Shown here in pieces: positions 9,129 to 19,708 of a stretch of DNA of 64,000 nt. The position numbers and the translations under genes are program-made. The stretch comes from Bartonella sp. CM31XJBT (GTDB lineage Bacteria > Pseudomonadota > Alphaproteobacteria > Rhizobiales > Rhizobiaceae): positions 1 through 64,000 of the forward strand of contig NZ_JAQITD010000012.1 in the NCBI RefSeq assembly GCF_028618555.1, given 5' to 3'. Under the pieces are notes generated by a model. That model was not told the DNA's origin. It worked only from the letters and a program-made list of their open reading frames with translations, and searched no databases. Within the stretch, counting starts at the first letter, position 1. Every line of letters starts with the position of its first letter.

Positions 9129-11108
9129 CTATTTTTCATGAAAATGGTTATGAATTTTTTGTGCAATTGTCATAGAAATTCCCGTAACTTTTTTTAAATC
9201 TTCAAATGAGGCACTAGCAACAGCTTTGGCACTTCCAAAATGATGAAGCAATGCACGCTTTCTTGTCGGACCAATATTTTCGATTTCATCAAGTGGGTTT
9301 TTGAATGTTGCTTTTTTTCGTTTTATCCTATGAGTTCCAATCGCAAAACGGTGTGCTTCATCACGCAGACGTTGCAAAAAATAGAGGATAGGATCACGTG
9401 GAGGAAGTGTAAAGGGGGGGATACCTTTTATAAAAAATCGTTCACGTCCCGCATGACGGTCAACACCTTTGGCGATTCCAACAACTGTGAAGAGATCATT
9501 TAATTGTAATTCAGCAAGTATTGCATGTACGCTGTTGATTTGTCCTTCACCACCATCGATTAAGATAAGGTCAGGCCAAATGGGAAAAAGATCATCATCT
9601 TTTATGTCATGACTTCTATTTGGCAGATCATACTCTTTGATAAGGCGTGAAAATCTTCGTTTAATCACTTCTTTCATCATGCCAAAATCATCGCCAGGCG
9701 TGATATCTGTTGAGCGAATGTTGAATTTTCGATATTGATTTTTAATAAATCCCATTTGACCAGCAACAATCATAGCCCCTACAGCATTTGTTCCCATGAT
9801 ATGAGAATTGTCATAGACTTCTATCCGGCGTGGAGGAACAGGTAGTTGGAATGTTTTAGCAAGACCTTGAAGCAATTTTGTATGGGTGGCTGTTTCAGAA
9901 AGCTTATGTTCAAGTGCTTCATGAGCATTGAGATAGGCACGATTAACAAGAGTTTTTCGTTCACCTTGTTTAGGTAAAGAGAGGGACACTTTGTGATTTG
10001 CTTTGAGACTAAATGCCTCTGTAAGAAGTGTCTTTTCTTCAATTTCTTCAGATAAAAGGATGCTTTTAGGAAGTGGTTTATCATCGTAAAATTGGGCAAG
10101 AAAACTCGCTAAAATTTCAGTGCGGGAAAAAGAGGGATCTGCTTTAGGAAAATAGGCACGGTTTCCCCAATTTTGCCCCATGCGAAAAAAGAACACTTGA
10201 ATACAGGTCATTCCTTCTTTTTGCGCAATTGCAAATACATCCGCTTCTTTTATCGTTTGAGGATTAATACCTTGATGGCTTTGTATGTGAGAAAGGGCTG
10301 ATAAGCGGTCACGATAGGAAGCTGCTTGTTCAAAATCAAGATTTTCTGCGGCTTTATGCATAGCTTGAACCATATCGCTTTTAATAGATTGATCTTTTCC
10401 CGAAAGGAACGCTTTTGCTCCTTTCACCAGTTCTTTATAATCACTGTCACTAATTTCATGAGTACAAGGTGCAGAACATCGCTTAATTTGATAAAGCAAG
10501 CAGGGGCGTGTACGGTTTTCAAAAACTGAATCAGTACAGGTTCGTAATAAAAAGACGCGTTGTAAAACATGAACTGTTTGTGTCACTGCACCAGCAGAAG
10601 CAAAAGGACCAAAATAGTGAGCTTTTCGTATTCGAGCACCACGATGTTTGTAAAGTGCAGGCACTCGATGATCATCTGTAATCATAATATAAGGAAAACT
10701 TTTATCATCACGTAGGAGTACATTAAAATGTGGATGCAATCTTTTGATGAGATTGGCTTCTAAAAGGAGTGCTTCTGTTTCTGTATGGGTGACGATAAAT
10801 TCCATATGATATGTTGCACGAATCATGCGGGTAATACGATTATTGTGTCCTTGTTCACGTGTATAGTTTGAAACACGTTTTTTGAGATTACGGGCTTTGC
10901 CAACATAGAGAATATCACCATTTTCACCAATCATCCGGTAAACCCCTGGCTTATGCGGAAGGTGTCTAACAAACTCTTGTATGAACTTGATACCTTGGAA
11001 TTGATTTTTCTCATTGCTTTGATTAGCATTATGCCATGTAATATTAGAGAGAAAAGAAAGTTTTTCCCGTTCATTTTGCGGACAATTTGTATTACTTTTC
11101 AGGACCAT
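9129..11108 (-). CDS. uvrC: Excinuclease ABC subunit C
   Basis: 659 residues. UvrC makes both incisions around bulky DNA lesions once UvrB is loaded. Visible domains: an N-terminal GIY-YIG nuclease ([20 protein letters not shown] near residues 53-72), a UVR motif that contacts UvrB (around residues 243-278), the RNase H-like C-terminal nuclease region (VYDNSHIMG and [10 protein letters not shown]), and paired helix-hairpin-helix motifs at the end ([29 protein letters not shown]). The 45 or so residues before the GIY-YIG domain are poorly conserved, so the start at 11108 is less certain than the rest. Confidence 0.97.
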   Translation of the reverse strand: MVLKSNTNCPQNEREKLSFLSNITWHNANQSNEKNQFQGIKFIQEFVRHLPHKPGVYRMIGENGDILYVGKARNLKKRVSNYTREQGHNNRITRMIRATYHMEFIVTHTETEALLLEANLIKRLHPHFNVLLRDDKSFPYIMITDDHRVPALYKHRGARIRKAHYFGPFASAGAVTQTVHVLQRVFLLRTCTDSVFENRTRPCLLYQIKRCSAPCTHEISDSDYKELVKGAKAFLSGKDQSIKSDMVQAMHKAAENLDFEQAASYRDRLSALSHIQSHQGINPQTIKEADVFAIAQKEGMTCIQVFFFRMGQNWGNRAYFPKADPSFSRTEILASFLAQFYDDKPLPKSILLSEEIEEKTLLTEAFSLKANHKVSLSLPKQGERKTLVNRAYLNAHEALEHKLSETATHTKLLQGLAKTFQLPVPPRRIEVYDNSHIMGTNAVGAMIVAGQMGFIKNQYRKFNIRSTDITPGDDFGMMKEVIKRRFSRLIKEYDLPNRSHDIKDDDLFPIWPDLILIDGGEGQINSVHAILAELQLNDLFTVVGIAKGVDRHAGRERFFIKGIPPFTLPPRDPILYFLQRLRDEAHRFAIGTHRIKRKKATFKNPLDEIENIGPTRKRALLHHFGSAKAVASASFEDLKKVTGISMTIAQKIHNHFHEK

Positions 11109-11505
11109 TCCGTTTATTACAAATATGTTGTTCGTTTAATGTATGAAATATTCTTTTTTATTAAATAATGATTATTTATGTCTTTATAATTTTTTTCTAT
11201 AAATAATATCTTATAGCATAAGAGTATGATTTTAGAGAGCCGATCTTTCATAAAAAACATGAGAGTTGTTATTCTAAGACAGCTTTATGAATTTGCCTAA
11301 TTTATCCATTAAAATGATTGAATAGGAAATTCATGATGATTAAGAGGATAGACTTTCTAAAAGGAAAAAAATTAATTCACGCTGATCGTTATTAGCTTAC
11401 CATTATAATATGTTGGTATTATCCAAAGAATCAAAGAACTTTATCATTTAATGCCTTTGTATTTTACAACATGATATTTGATTTAGAAAAAATATAGAGA
11501 AAAGT
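11109..11505. other. Intergenic region between rlmJ and uvrC
   Basis: About 400 bp of AT-rich sequence, probably holding the uvrC promoter. No gene, repeat or structured RNA was recognised. Confidence 0.5.
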
Positions 11506-12369
11506 CTAACATAATAGATGTTCTTTTTGAAGCCACTTATGCGTTATTTGGGCATTTTCATCTTGTCCCAGACGGTTGATAAGAAAGGGGCTGAGTTTTT
11601 TCATTTCTTCTTCCAAAAGGTAGGGAGGGTTAATAATAATCATACCACTTCCATTCATTGTCGGTGGACTTGAACTTTTTCGGATACGCATTTCAAGCTG
11701 TAGAATCTTAGGAATTCCGGTTTGATAAAGCGCGTGAAGAAAACTTTCAATTTCTTTGTCATATTTAACAGGATACCATAAAGCGTAGATTCCTCCAGAA
11801 AAGCGACGATAGGCTTTCGTTAATCCATCAATAAGGCGGGAAAACTCTCCAGTTTTTTCAAAGGGAGGGTCAACAAGGATAAACCCACGTTTTTCTTTTG
11901 GTGGTACATGAGCATTTAAGGAAAGCCAACCATCTAAATGCAGAACTTTTGTCTGATAATCTCCTGCAAAGTTTTTTGCTAAAATATGATAATCTTCATT
12001 GTGCAATTCTATTGCGGTGAGGCGATCTTGTTTCCGTAATAATTGACGAATAAGAACAGGAGATCCAGGATAAAATACAATTTCTTTTTCCCCTTTATTG
12101 AGGGCATCAATGATATCACACCATGGACAAAGGAGTGTTCTTAAATCTTCTGGGATAGGAGTTGAAAAAAGTCGTTGGACACCTTCGCGCCACTCTCCTG
12201 TTTTATATGCTTCTAAAGAAGAAAGGTCATAAATACCGATTCCAGCATGCGTATCTATAACGCGAAAAGCTTTTTCTTTGCGTTTGAGATATTCTACAAT
12301 GCGAGTGACAATAATGTGTTTAAAAACATCAGCAAAATTGCCAGCATGATAAATATGCCGATAATTCAT
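11506..12369 (-). CDS. rlmJ: 23S rRNA (adenine(2030)-N(6))-methyltransferase
   Basis: 287 residues from ATG 12369. The frame is open 15 codons further (to 12414), but family members begin MNYRHxYHAGNFADVxKH, exactly the sequence at 12369. RlmJ methylates N6 of A2030 in 23S rRNA using S-adenosylmethionine. The SAM-binding segment is VIDTHAGIGIYDLSS and the N6-adenine methyltransferase catalytic motif is DPPFE (in ILVDPPFEKTG). It is flanked by long non-coding DNA on both sides and appears monocistronic. Confidence 0.93.
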   Translation of the reverse strand: MNYRHIYHAGNFADVFKHIIVTRIVEYLKRKEKAFRVIDTHAGIGIYDLSSLEAYKTGEWREGVQRLFSTPIPEDLRTLLCPWCDIIDALNKGEKEIVFYPGSPVLIRQLLRKQDRLTAIELHNEDYHILAKNFAGDYQTKVLHLDGWLSLNAHVPPKEKRGFILVDPPFEKTGEFSRLIDGLTKAYRRFSGGIYALWYPVKYDKEIESFLHALYQTGIPKILQLEMRIRKSSSPPTMNGSGMIIINPPYLLEEEMKKLSPFLINRLGQDENAQITHKWLQKEHLLC

Positions 12370-14012
12370 GGAGTAAACTCTATCATATGTATAACTGTAC
12401 CGGATTATTAGCATAGAATAATAGAATTGATATCCATAAAAATATTCTTATAGAAATCAAACAATACCCTCACTCCCACATTATACACTACAGAAAAAAT
12501 ATTAATGTCATCGGAGCATTTATTCACAAGGCTATTTTTATATTATGAGATTAATCGTTAAAATTTTAAATTTTTTATATGAAAGATAGACAAGAAGAGA
12601 TCAAACATTTCAATAGAGATATTTATGTTGTAAGAGATTTTTCTTTATGATCGCGGACTCTTCCAGGAAGACTATAAAAAACACTCAATTAACGAGAATA
12701 TTAGTGAAGTTTGTTGAAAAATTGAAGGGTATCTTTCAAATTCATTCATAAATTTTCTTGTTTAAAGATTAAAGAATTTCAAATGCTTGATAAAAACATT
12801 GTTACATTTATAAGTTTTTTTAGCGAGCGTAAAATTATGGATAGAGCAATAAAGTGCTGGTGTTATAGTGATAGATTTTTGTAAAAGTGTGAATGAATCT
12901 CATTGCTTTAAGCGGAGCCAAAGCTTTACATTATACACGCTAAATAGCTAGGTTATTGTGTATGATGCTAAAATAAAACTTTTAAAAATTGATATGTGCT
13001 CTGCAAGCTATCTCAATCAAAATGAGGAATTTTAAACTAAAGTAAATAGGTTTATCTATCTCTAACACTGTATTATCGAGCGGCTTTATGAGGTAATCTT
13101 ATAAAAAAGGCTAGGATAAGAAATTCTTTTTATATGGATTATGCTTCGATACCATGCCTTTGATTGAATGTAATTTTCTATTCCTGCCCATTCTGTTTTC
13201 AATACTGAGATAGGTTAAACACATGATATTATGAGAACGCATGCCCAGAATCCGGAGACGTGTAATAGTTAGAGCATACAGTGGCTTAGAGAGCTGGTTA
13301 TATGGAGGTATTTTCTGAATAAAGGCGCAAGCTGGTACCTTTTTTATTTTTTAGCAGTATTGCCATACCTCTTGGCACTTGAGTTAGTTCATAAAGTGCA
13401 TTTTTACTCTTTCCGCTAATAGTTTTTATTTATACGCCAGATATTTAACTGAACGCGATGATGGCTCATATTTCGTATTGTACATAGAATAATGAATGAT
13501 AAAATTCCTACCCCAACGCAAAGAATAAATGTTGTGCGTAAGATGATAGTTTTTGAAGAGACTGATGATGTGTTAAGAAAGTTTTTTAGAGATTTTTCTT
13601 TCTGAATTTTTTAATTGAATACGTAAAGTATTTTACAACATGTTATGATCTTTATCAGTAAAGGATAATTTGACGGAAATGTTTGTAATGATACGTAAAA
13701 CATTGTGTAAAAGGAGAGACATTAGTTATAGTATTTACAGGAAGATGAGTAACCTAGGAGATCAGATGAAGTTATTTTAGAAAAGTTTTTAAGTGTTTTG
13801 AATTTTGTATGAGGCGGTTTATCATTGTTGAATAGTTTGTGTTATAGTACGCTAAAAAGGGATGAGAGGATAAAAAGTTCTTTTGCAATAAAAGCGTGTA
13901 ATTGTTTTTAAGTTAAGAAGAAAATATACAAGTAAGATATTATTTTGATACATTCTTCAGAGGAAGCATGAATAAATGAAATCAAATTTAAAAGCATAAG
14001 TTAGAGAGAGTA
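12370..14012. other. 1.6-kb gene-free gap
   Basis: No open frame of credible length exists on either strand. The only recognised element is a copy of the dispersed intergenic repeat at 13369-13445. In many related genomes the segment before tatA carries scpA, scpB, nagZ and neighbours, so this gap may be what remains after deletion or decay. I could not recognise any gene fragment in it. Confidence 0.6.
13369..13445. repeat. Dispersed intergenic repeat, copy A
   Basis: Carries CTCTTGGCACTTGAG, then CATAAAGTGCATTTTTA, then TTTATACGCCAG, in the same order and spacing as copy B at 21233 and, in part, copy D at 54385. The right half (CTTGTGACGTGCAAG block) is missing or decayed. Confidence 0.55.
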
Positions 14013-14315
14013 ATGGGTAATATTTTTTCACCAACGCATTTAATTATAATTTTATTGATTATCTTTGTGCTTTTCGGTCGCGGTAAAATTTCTGAATTAA
14101 TGGGCGATGTTGCTAAGGGAATTAAAGCCTTCAAAAAAAATATGAAGGAAGAAGATGACAGCATTGAGGATAAAGTTGAAATGGCTCCTACTTCCCAAAT
14201 AATTGATGTAGAATCTCAACAATCTCAGCCGTTATCGGTAAAACATGCAACAGCGCGCAGAAAGGTTTCTTCTGCTTCTAAAAAAAGCAAAACATCTGTT
14301 GCTAAAAAACAGTAA
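14013..14315 (+). CDS. tatA: Sec-independent translocase protein TatA
   Basis: 100 residues: one N-terminal membrane helix (about residues 8-23), the [22 protein letters not shown] hinge and amphipathic helix typical of TatA, and a charged C-terminal tail. TatA oligomers form the channel that exports folded, often cofactor-containing proteins carrying a twin-arginine signal. It is the first gene of tatABC, 55 bp before tatB. Confidence 0.95.
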   Translation: MGNIFSPTHLIIILLIIFVLFGRGKISELMGDVAKGIKAFKKNMKEEDDSIEDKVEMAPTSQIIDVESQQSQPLSVKHATARRKVSSASKKSKTSVAKKQ

Positions 14316-14370
14316 CAAAAACGCAATCATCATTGTGCATTATTTTTTGATGAGAAAGTCGAATTAAGAG

Positions 14371-14775
14371 ATGTTTGGGATTGACGGACCAGAGTTTATC
14401 GTAATCTTACTTGTTCTCATCATTGTCGTTGGACCGAAAGATTTACCTAAAATATTAAAGACAGTAGCAAAGATAAGAGCGTATGTGTATTCAACAGCAA
14501 ATGAACTTCGTCATCAGTTTGATGATGTAATAAAACAAATCGAGCGCGATGATTTGCAAAAAGTATGTTCGGATATTAGCGATTCAAGCAAGAAGTTGGC
14601 AGAAACTTTTGATCCCATTCAAAATACATTAGAAGATATCCACGATAATTTGGATGTTAAGGCAACACACCATAAATCAAAAAAAGATAAAGAAATTTTG
14701 GAATGCGATCAAAACGTAACCAATAAAGATACGACAGTATCTATTGCTTCTAAAGATAAAGAAGATATGTCATGA
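14371..14775 (+). CDS. tatB: Sec-independent translocase protein TatB
   Basis: 134 residues with a short N-terminal membrane helix (MFGIDGPEFIVILLVLIIVV), the GPKDLPK hinge characteristic of TatB, and a long amphipathic helix. TatB pairs with TatC in the receptor that binds twin-arginine signal peptides. The last codons overlap the tatC start by 4 bp, which suggests translational coupling. Confidence 0.95.
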   Translation: MFGIDGPEFIVILLVLIIVVGPKDLPKILKTVAKIRAYVYSTANELRHQFDDVIKQIERDDLQKVCSDISDSSKKLAETFDPIQNTLEDIHDNLDVKATHHKSKKDKEILECDQNVTNKDTTVSIASKDKEDMS

Positions 14776-15554
14776 ATGTTAAGAAAGATGAAGTTGATGC
14801 CCATATGGCACCACTTTTAGAACATTTAATTGAACTTCGTCAGCGAATTATTGCTGCCTTGGTTGCATTTATGATCGCTTTTATGATGTGTTTTCTTGTT
14901 AAAGATTATATCTTAAATTTTTTACTATGGCCATATCAGTGGGCAATGAAAATAGCAGGGGGTAATCCTGAGGGTATTCGTTTGCAATCAACGCAAGTAT
15001 GGGAAACTTTTTTAACGAAGATGAAGCTTTCTGCTTTTGGGGGAATTATTTTATCTTTTCCCTATACGGCTTTTCAGTTTTATAGTTTTATTGCACCAGG
15101 GCTTTATAAAAATGAGCGGATGGCTTTTTTACCATTTCTCATTGGGGGGCCTATTTTATTTTGTATTGGGGGAGCGTTTGTTTATGGTCTATTAGCGCCA
15201 ATAATACTATGGTTTAGCCTTTCTCAACAATTTCTTCCAGATGTTCATTTAAAAATAGAGTTTATAGTGCGTATTTCTGATTATTTGGGCTTTATGACAT
15301 CGTTTATCCTAATTTTTGGTTTGATTTTTCAATTACCTCTTGTCATCAGTCTTTTAACAAAAATTGGATTTTTAACGTCTTATGATTTGGCGTCTAAACG
15401 AAAATGGGCTATTTTGCTCTCTTTTATTATTGCGGCAATCATAACGCCGTCGGATTTTTTTACGATGTTTGCAGTGGCTTTACCAACGATAGCACTTTAC
15501 GAGATTTCAATTTTAATTGCTTACAGTATAGAAAAGAGAAGAAAATCCGCTTAA
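14772..15554 (+). CDS. tatC: Sec-independent translocase protein TatC
   Basis: 260 residues with six predicted membrane segments. TatC is the polytopic core of the twin-arginine receptor. The conserved N-terminal LLEHLIELRQRI segment, the FLTKMKLS loop and the C-terminal region AAIITPSDFFTMFAVALPTIALYE match the family. It starts at an ATG overlapping the end of tatB and is followed 61 bp later by serS, as in other members of this order. Confidence 0.97.
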   Translation: MNVKKDEVDAHMAPLLEHLIELRQRIIAALVAFMIAFMMCFLVKDYILNFLLWPYQWAMKIAGGNPEGIRLQSTQVWETFLTKMKLSAFGGIILSFPYTAFQFYSFIAPGLYKNERMAFLPFLIGGPILFCIGGAFVYGLLAPIILWFSLSQQFLPDVHLKIEFIVRISDYLGFMTSFILIFGLIFQLPLVISLLTKIGFLTSYDLASKRKWAILLSFIIAAIITPSDFFTMFAVALPTIALYEISILIAYSIEKRRKSA

Positions 15555-15615
15555 GAAAAGTGTATAATCTTATGCGATAAGGAATGAATAAAAACAATAT
15601 AAATGAGGAATTTTT

Positions 15616-16893
15616 ATGCTTGATATTAAGTGGATTCGTGACAATCCTGAGAAATTAGATAAAGCACTCGTAAGTAGAGGTCTTGAGCCACAAGCTGAAA
15701 GGTTAATACAACTTGATCTTGCACGTCGGTCGCATATTGCTAAGGTGCAATTGGCGCAGAAACGTCGCAATGCTGTTTCAAAGGAAATAGGACAGGCTTT
15801 AGCGGTATCGGATCAGCAAATGGCTGAACGTCTTAGAGCTGAAGTTGAAGAGATTAAAGCTTTTCTTTCCTCTGCAACAGTGGAAGAAAAACAGCTGACG
15901 GAGAGTCTTGAGAAAATTCTTTCAGCACTTCCAAATATTCCATTAGATGATGTTCCAGAAGGTAAAGATGAAAGTGATAATGTCGTCATTCGACATTTTG
16001 GTACACCTCCAACATTTAATTTTACACCAAAGGAACATTTTGATCTTGGTCAAGATCTCAAGCAGATGAATTTTGAACGAGCTAGTCGTTTGTCTGGAAC
16101 ACGTTTTACAGTACTTTCAGGGGCATTAGCACGGCTAGAACGAGCATTAGGCCAGTTTATGCTTGATGTGCATGTCAATGAGAATGGTTACACAGAAGTC
16201 TCAATACCTCTTCTTGTTCGTGATGAAATTGTTTACGGAGCAGCACAATTACCGAAATTTGCTGAAGACCTTTTTCGTACAACAGATGGTCGATGGCTTA
16301 TTTCCACAGCAGAAGTGCCATTAACCAATTTGGTCAACGATGAAATTCTTGAAATATCAGATTTACCACTGCGATTTTCTTCTTTATCTCCTTGTTTTCG
16401 TTCAGAGGCGGGAGCAGCCGGTCGTGATACGCGCGGTATGTTGCGTCAGCATCAATTTTGGAAAGTTGAAATGGTCTCGATTACCAGTGAAGAGCAGTCT
16501 TTAATTGAATTAGAACGTATGACGGAATGTGCAGAAGATATATTAAAGCGGCTTGGTTTGCCTTTTCGCACAGTGGTTCTTTCTACTGGTGATATGGGGT
16601 TTGCAGCGCGTAAAACCTATGACATCGAGGTTTGGCTTCCTGGTCAAGAATGTTATCGTGAAATTTCTAGCTGTTCAGTTTGTGGAGATTTTCAAGGTCG
16701 TCGTATGAATGCGCGCTATCGTAAAGAAGGCGATAAAAAATTGCATTTTGTTCATAGCCTTAATGGTTCTGGTACGGCTGTTGGACGTTGTCTTATTGCC
16801 GTACTTGAAAATTATCAACAGGCTGATGGATCAATTATTATTCCAGATGTTTTACAACCTTATATGGGAGGCATGCGCTGTATTACTGCTTAA
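15616..16893 (+). CDS. serS: Seryl-tRNA synthetase
   Basis: 425 residues, standard length. The enzyme charges tRNA-Ser (and tRNA-Sec where present) with serine. The N-terminal residues 1-110 form the long antiparallel coiled coil that grips the tRNA variable arm. Class II catalytic motifs follow: motif 2 [21 protein letters not shown] and motif 3 [20 protein letters not shown]. The start ATG 15616 is preceded by GAGGAA. It sits between tatC and the pcm region. Confidence 0.97.
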   Translation: MLDIKWIRDNPEKLDKALVSRGLEPQAERLIQLDLARRSHIAKVQLAQKRRNAVSKEIGQALAVSDQQMAERLRAEVEEIKAFLSSATVEEKQLTESLEKILSALPNIPLDDVPEGKDESDNVVIRHFGTPPTFNFTPKEHFDLGQDLKQMNFERASRLSGTRFTVLSGALARLERALGQFMLDVHVNENGYTEVSIPLLVRDEIVYGAAQLPKFAEDLFRTTDGRWLISTAEVPLTNLVNDEILEISDLPLRFSSLSPCFRSEAGAAGRDTRGMLRQHQFWKVEMVSITSEEQSLIELERMTECAEDILKRLGLPFRTVVLSTGDMGFAARKTYDIEVWLPGQECYREISSCSVCGDFQGRRMNARYRKEGDKKLHFVHSLNGSGTAVGRCLIAVLENYQQADGSIIIPDVLQPYMGGMRCITA

Positions 16894-16914
16894 TTTTACG
16901 AAAGGAGAGACAAT

Positions 16915-17022
16915 ATGCGTTTATTGCCAAGAGGTGATGATACACAGACGCAAGTTTTTGCCATTTTAAAAGAAGCAGTTTGTCAGTATGATAAAAGTGT
17001 ACCTCCATTGGAGATTGAATGA
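16915..17022 (+). pseudogene. 35-codon frame between serS and pcm, possible internally deleted surE
   Basis: ATG 16915 follows a strong AAAGGAGAG (16901-16909) and is read for 35 codons to TGA 17020, just before pcm. Gene order here in relatives is serS-surE-pcm, and surE is otherwise absent. The peptide begins MRLLPRGDD, loosely like the SurE start MRILLTNDDG, and ends SVPPLEIE, loosely like the SurE end SVTPLxxD. This fits an internal deletion that joined the two ends of surE, but the matches are short. Alternatives are a true small protein, or a leader peptide coupling translation to pcm. Confidence 0.45.
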
Positions 17023-17026
17023 TACT

Positions 17027-17686
17027 ATGGGGCAAAAGGGTATTTTACAATTTCGTGAGGAGTTAGCCGCTCTTGTACTGAAAATGCGTAGCAAAGGCAT
17101 TGATGACGTGCGATTTTTTTCGGCATTAGAGAAAATTCCGCGTCAACAGTTTGTTGCTGCTCCTTGGTTCAATAGTGCTTATGATAATAAAGTTATTCCC
17201 CTTGAGTGTGGTGAATATATGGAACGTTTGGAAGAACAACTCTTAATTCTTTCGGCATTATCGTTGAAAAAAAGGCATCGTGTCTTAGAAATTGGTACAG
17301 GATCTGGTTTTTGTACTGCTCTTATGGCATGTCTGAGTGACCGCGTGACAACGATTGATCGTTATAAAACGCTTGTTGATTTAGCACGCCAAAAATTTCA
17401 AACTTTAGGAATTGAAAATATTGTTATAAGGCAGATTGATGGAAGTCATAGTGTGACAGGCTTAGGATCATTTGATCGCATTCTTATTTGGCCATCACGT
17501 TTTGATGAACCAAAGGAATTTTTAGAACTTTTAGCTGAAAATGGAATTCTCATTCAGGCGATAGGACCTGACGAAGGGGTACAAACGGTGACGCGCTATA
17601 CAAAAATTGGTAGTCGATTTGAGTGTTTAGAACTATTCCAAGTGCGTTACCAACCTTTTATTAAAGGCATTGCGGAGATACTTTAA
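17027..17686 (+). CDS. pcm: Protein-L-isoaspartate O-methyltransferase
   Basis: 219 residues from ATG 17027; an upstream in-frame start at 16988 is rejected because it overlaps the small frame and adds unconserved sequence. PCMT methylates isoaspartyl residues in damaged proteins so they can revert. The SAM-binding motif I is VLEIGTGSG (residues 87-95), preceded by the family's RLEEQLLILSAL segment. The usual partner surE seems lost just upstream. The nucleotide-binding motif is intact, so the protein is probably functional. Confidence 0.88.
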   Translation: MGQKGILQFREELAALVLKMRSKGIDDVRFFSALEKIPRQQFVAAPWFNSAYDNKVIPLECGEYMERLEEQLLILSALSLKKRHRVLEIGTGSGFCTALMACLSDRVTTIDRYKTLVDLARQKFQTLGIENIVIRQIDGSHSVTGLGSFDRILIWPSRFDEPKEFLELLAENGILIQAIGPDEGVQTVTRYTKIGSRFECLELFQVRYQPFIKGIAEIL

Positions 17687-17841
17687 TTTTTAAAAGCTAA
17701 GAAGTTTCTGCAAATTGTCTACGTTAAATTCATTTTGATCTTATATAAAGATATTTATGAATAAAACATCTCATTTTAACTCTTCGGTAATTTAAAAAAG
17801 CTTTAATGGAGTGAGTTGATTATTGATGAGTGAGCAAAACG

Positions 17842-19023
17842 ATGTATCTAAAAGCTTTGGATAATATTTTCCAGCATAATTTTCAGAGAATAACTTTTTT
17901 AGCGGTGGTAACTATTGTTGCTGGTTGTAGTTCTGGTACACAGCGTTTTTCCAATACGTTCTCTCATCGTACGGTATCATCTCAATCAAATATATCAAGC
18001 ACTATGTATACAGACCCGCGAATGCTATCATACGGTAGTGGTATGATACAAAGCACTGAATTGCCACCTGTGGAATCAGGTGATGATTCGTGGGGAGATG
18101 ACAATTCTCCCTATAATTTTCCACATCAAGATAGGATAACTTCTTCTGATGGTCGCGTTATGGGCTCCCCTCCACGTAATCTTGGAACACTTTCTCGTTC
18201 ACAAATGGATAAATCTCCTATTTTTCGGCGGAATTCTTATATTGTCCAGAGTGGAGATACACTGCTCAGTATTGCACGACAAGTAGGGGTTAGTGTTGAG
18301 GCATTAAAATTAGCAAACGGTATAAACAGCAATTCCATTTATATCGGTCAGGTACTGGTTGTTCCAAGCAGGCGTACATTATCAGCTTCAAATGCACACA
18401 ATAATAACGATTGGGCAGTGTCAACTACAGAATCTACATCCCAATCTCAAGTGATGTCCTCTATAAAAAACAAGAAGTCCTCTCCTATATATAAAGCTCC
18501 TGTAACAACGCCACCCTCTGCAAAGATGAACAAATCAAGTTCTGAGAAAAATTTTTCTAAACAGATGACGCAATTGAAACATGAGACTCGTTTGTCAAGT
18601 ACTGTTACGAATACAGATAATATGACGACTCCGCAAGCCACAGGAATTTCTAAGATGCGTTGGCCAGTACGAGGGCGTTTATTAAGCCAGTTCGGTCAAA
18701 AAAAGGGAACAGTAATGAATCGAGGAATAGATATTGCAGTGCCTGAAGGGTCTTCGGTAAAGGCGGCAGAAAATGGTGTGGTTATTTACGCGGGAGATGG
18801 ATTAAAAGAGCTTGGTAATGTTGTGATGATTCGACATGAAAATGATATTATCACTATTTATGGATGTAATAGTAAGCTTGTTGTTAACAAAGGACAAAGG
18901 ATAAGGCGCGGTGATGAGATTGCTAAATCTGGTGTTTCAGGAAATGTTAAAACGCCACGTGTCTATTTTGAGATGCGTAAGAATTCATTACCTGTTGATC
19001 CCCTTAAATATTTAGAAAACTAA
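17842..19023 (+). CDS. NlpD/EnvC-like lipoprotein with LysM and degenerate LytM (M23) domains
   Basis: About 393 residues. Start uncertain between GTG 17830 and ATG 17842; GAGTGAG at 17828-17834 favours the ATG. An N-terminal hydrophobic segment ends in the lipobox VAGC, so it is probably an outer-membrane lipoprotein. A LysM domain (YIVQSGDTLLSIARQVGVSV...GQVLVVPS, near residues 135-180) binds peptidoglycan, and a low-complexity Ser/Lys/Thr linker leads to a C-terminal M23/LytM domain. The metal-binding residues look replaced: the usual HxGxD start reads NRGID, the usual YxH reads YGC, and the usual HFE reads YFE. That pattern is typical of catalytically dead activators of cell-wall amidases such as NlpD and EnvC, so a role in septal peptidoglycan splitting is likely. 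Confidence 0.88.
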   Translation: MYLKALDNIFQHNFQRITFLAVVTIVAGCSSGTQRFSNTFSHRTVSSQSNISSTMYTDPRMLSYGSGMIQSTELPPVESGDDSWGDDNSPYNFPHQDRITSSDGRVMGSPPRNLGTLSRSQMDKSPIFRRNSYIVQSGDTLLSIARQVGVSVEALKLANGINSNSIYIGQVLVVPSRRTLSASNAHNNNDWAVSTTESTSQSQVMSSIKNKKSSPIYKAPVTTPPSAKMNKSSSEKNFSKQMTQLKHETRLSSTVTNTDNMTTPQATGISKMRWPVRGRLLSQFGQKKGTVMNRGIDIAVPEGSSVKAAENGVVIYAGDGLKELGNVVMIRHENDIITIYGCNSKLVVNKGQRIRRGDEIAKSGVSGNVKTPRVYFEMRKNSLPVDPLKYLEN

Positions 19024-19708
19024 TTTATTGATGACTTTTACATTTGAATAGTCTTACAGTTTATAGAAAATTCATGAAAAACAATTGATTTTCTTAAATC
19101 AATAACATAGCAGCAAAAAATCATTGGTTTCAGGAGAGTAGTTCGTGGGGGGCGTTAGATATTACCATCTTTGTATTTATGAAAGTGTAAGAAATAGTAT
19201 CATACTATTTGTCAGCTTTGAGTGTTCCAATTGCTCTTGCATTTGAGAGAAGCATGAAAAAAAATATTTCACGCCTTTCTTAAAAAGTTTTTATCTACAG
19301 GCTCATTTCATATGTGTGACGTGCAAGAAAATCGTTTTGATTAATTCAGAAGGTTTGAAATAAGAGCGTTTTATTGTATTTAGATCTGTCGTTCGATATC
19401 AAAAACGATAAATTATCTATATAAATTAAAGTTTGTTCATTAGAAAAATTATCTTGTATAATTTATTGAGTTAGTGAAAAGATTTATATTGTAGGATATA
19501 CAATAGGGGAAAGTGAATCTATTTTTTAAGATTTTTCTCATTGTATTTTGGTATTCTGCCTCTTAAGGATTTATTGTATTTTTGTAAAGCTGTGATTAGA
19601 TTATGTAGTTATTGCTTTTTATGATAAATTCTTTAGGAATTTTTTCTGTATCGGAATTTCATTTTAATAGAGTGGGAAATACCTGAGGTTTAACTATAGG
19701 AGATAAAA
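19024..19708. other. Intergenic region before yajC
   Basis: A 685-bp AT-rich gap. It carries copy F of the dispersed repeat at 19224-19368. No coding frame is credible. The yajC promoter is presumably near its right end. Confidence 0.5.
19224..19368. repeat. Dispersed intergenic repeat, copy F
   Basis: Contains TTGCTCTTGCATTTGAGA, GTTTTTATCTACAGGC, TGTGTGACGTGCAAG, TTTTGATTAATTC and GGTTTGAAAT in the order seen in copies B (21233) and C (40239). This is one of the best preserved right halves. Confidence 0.6.

Noticed and set aside
13416-13600. Minus-strand frame with a hydrophobic stretch near the dispersed repeat
   Set aside because: It lacks a start with a ribosome-binding site and ends inside a repeat copy; probably chance.
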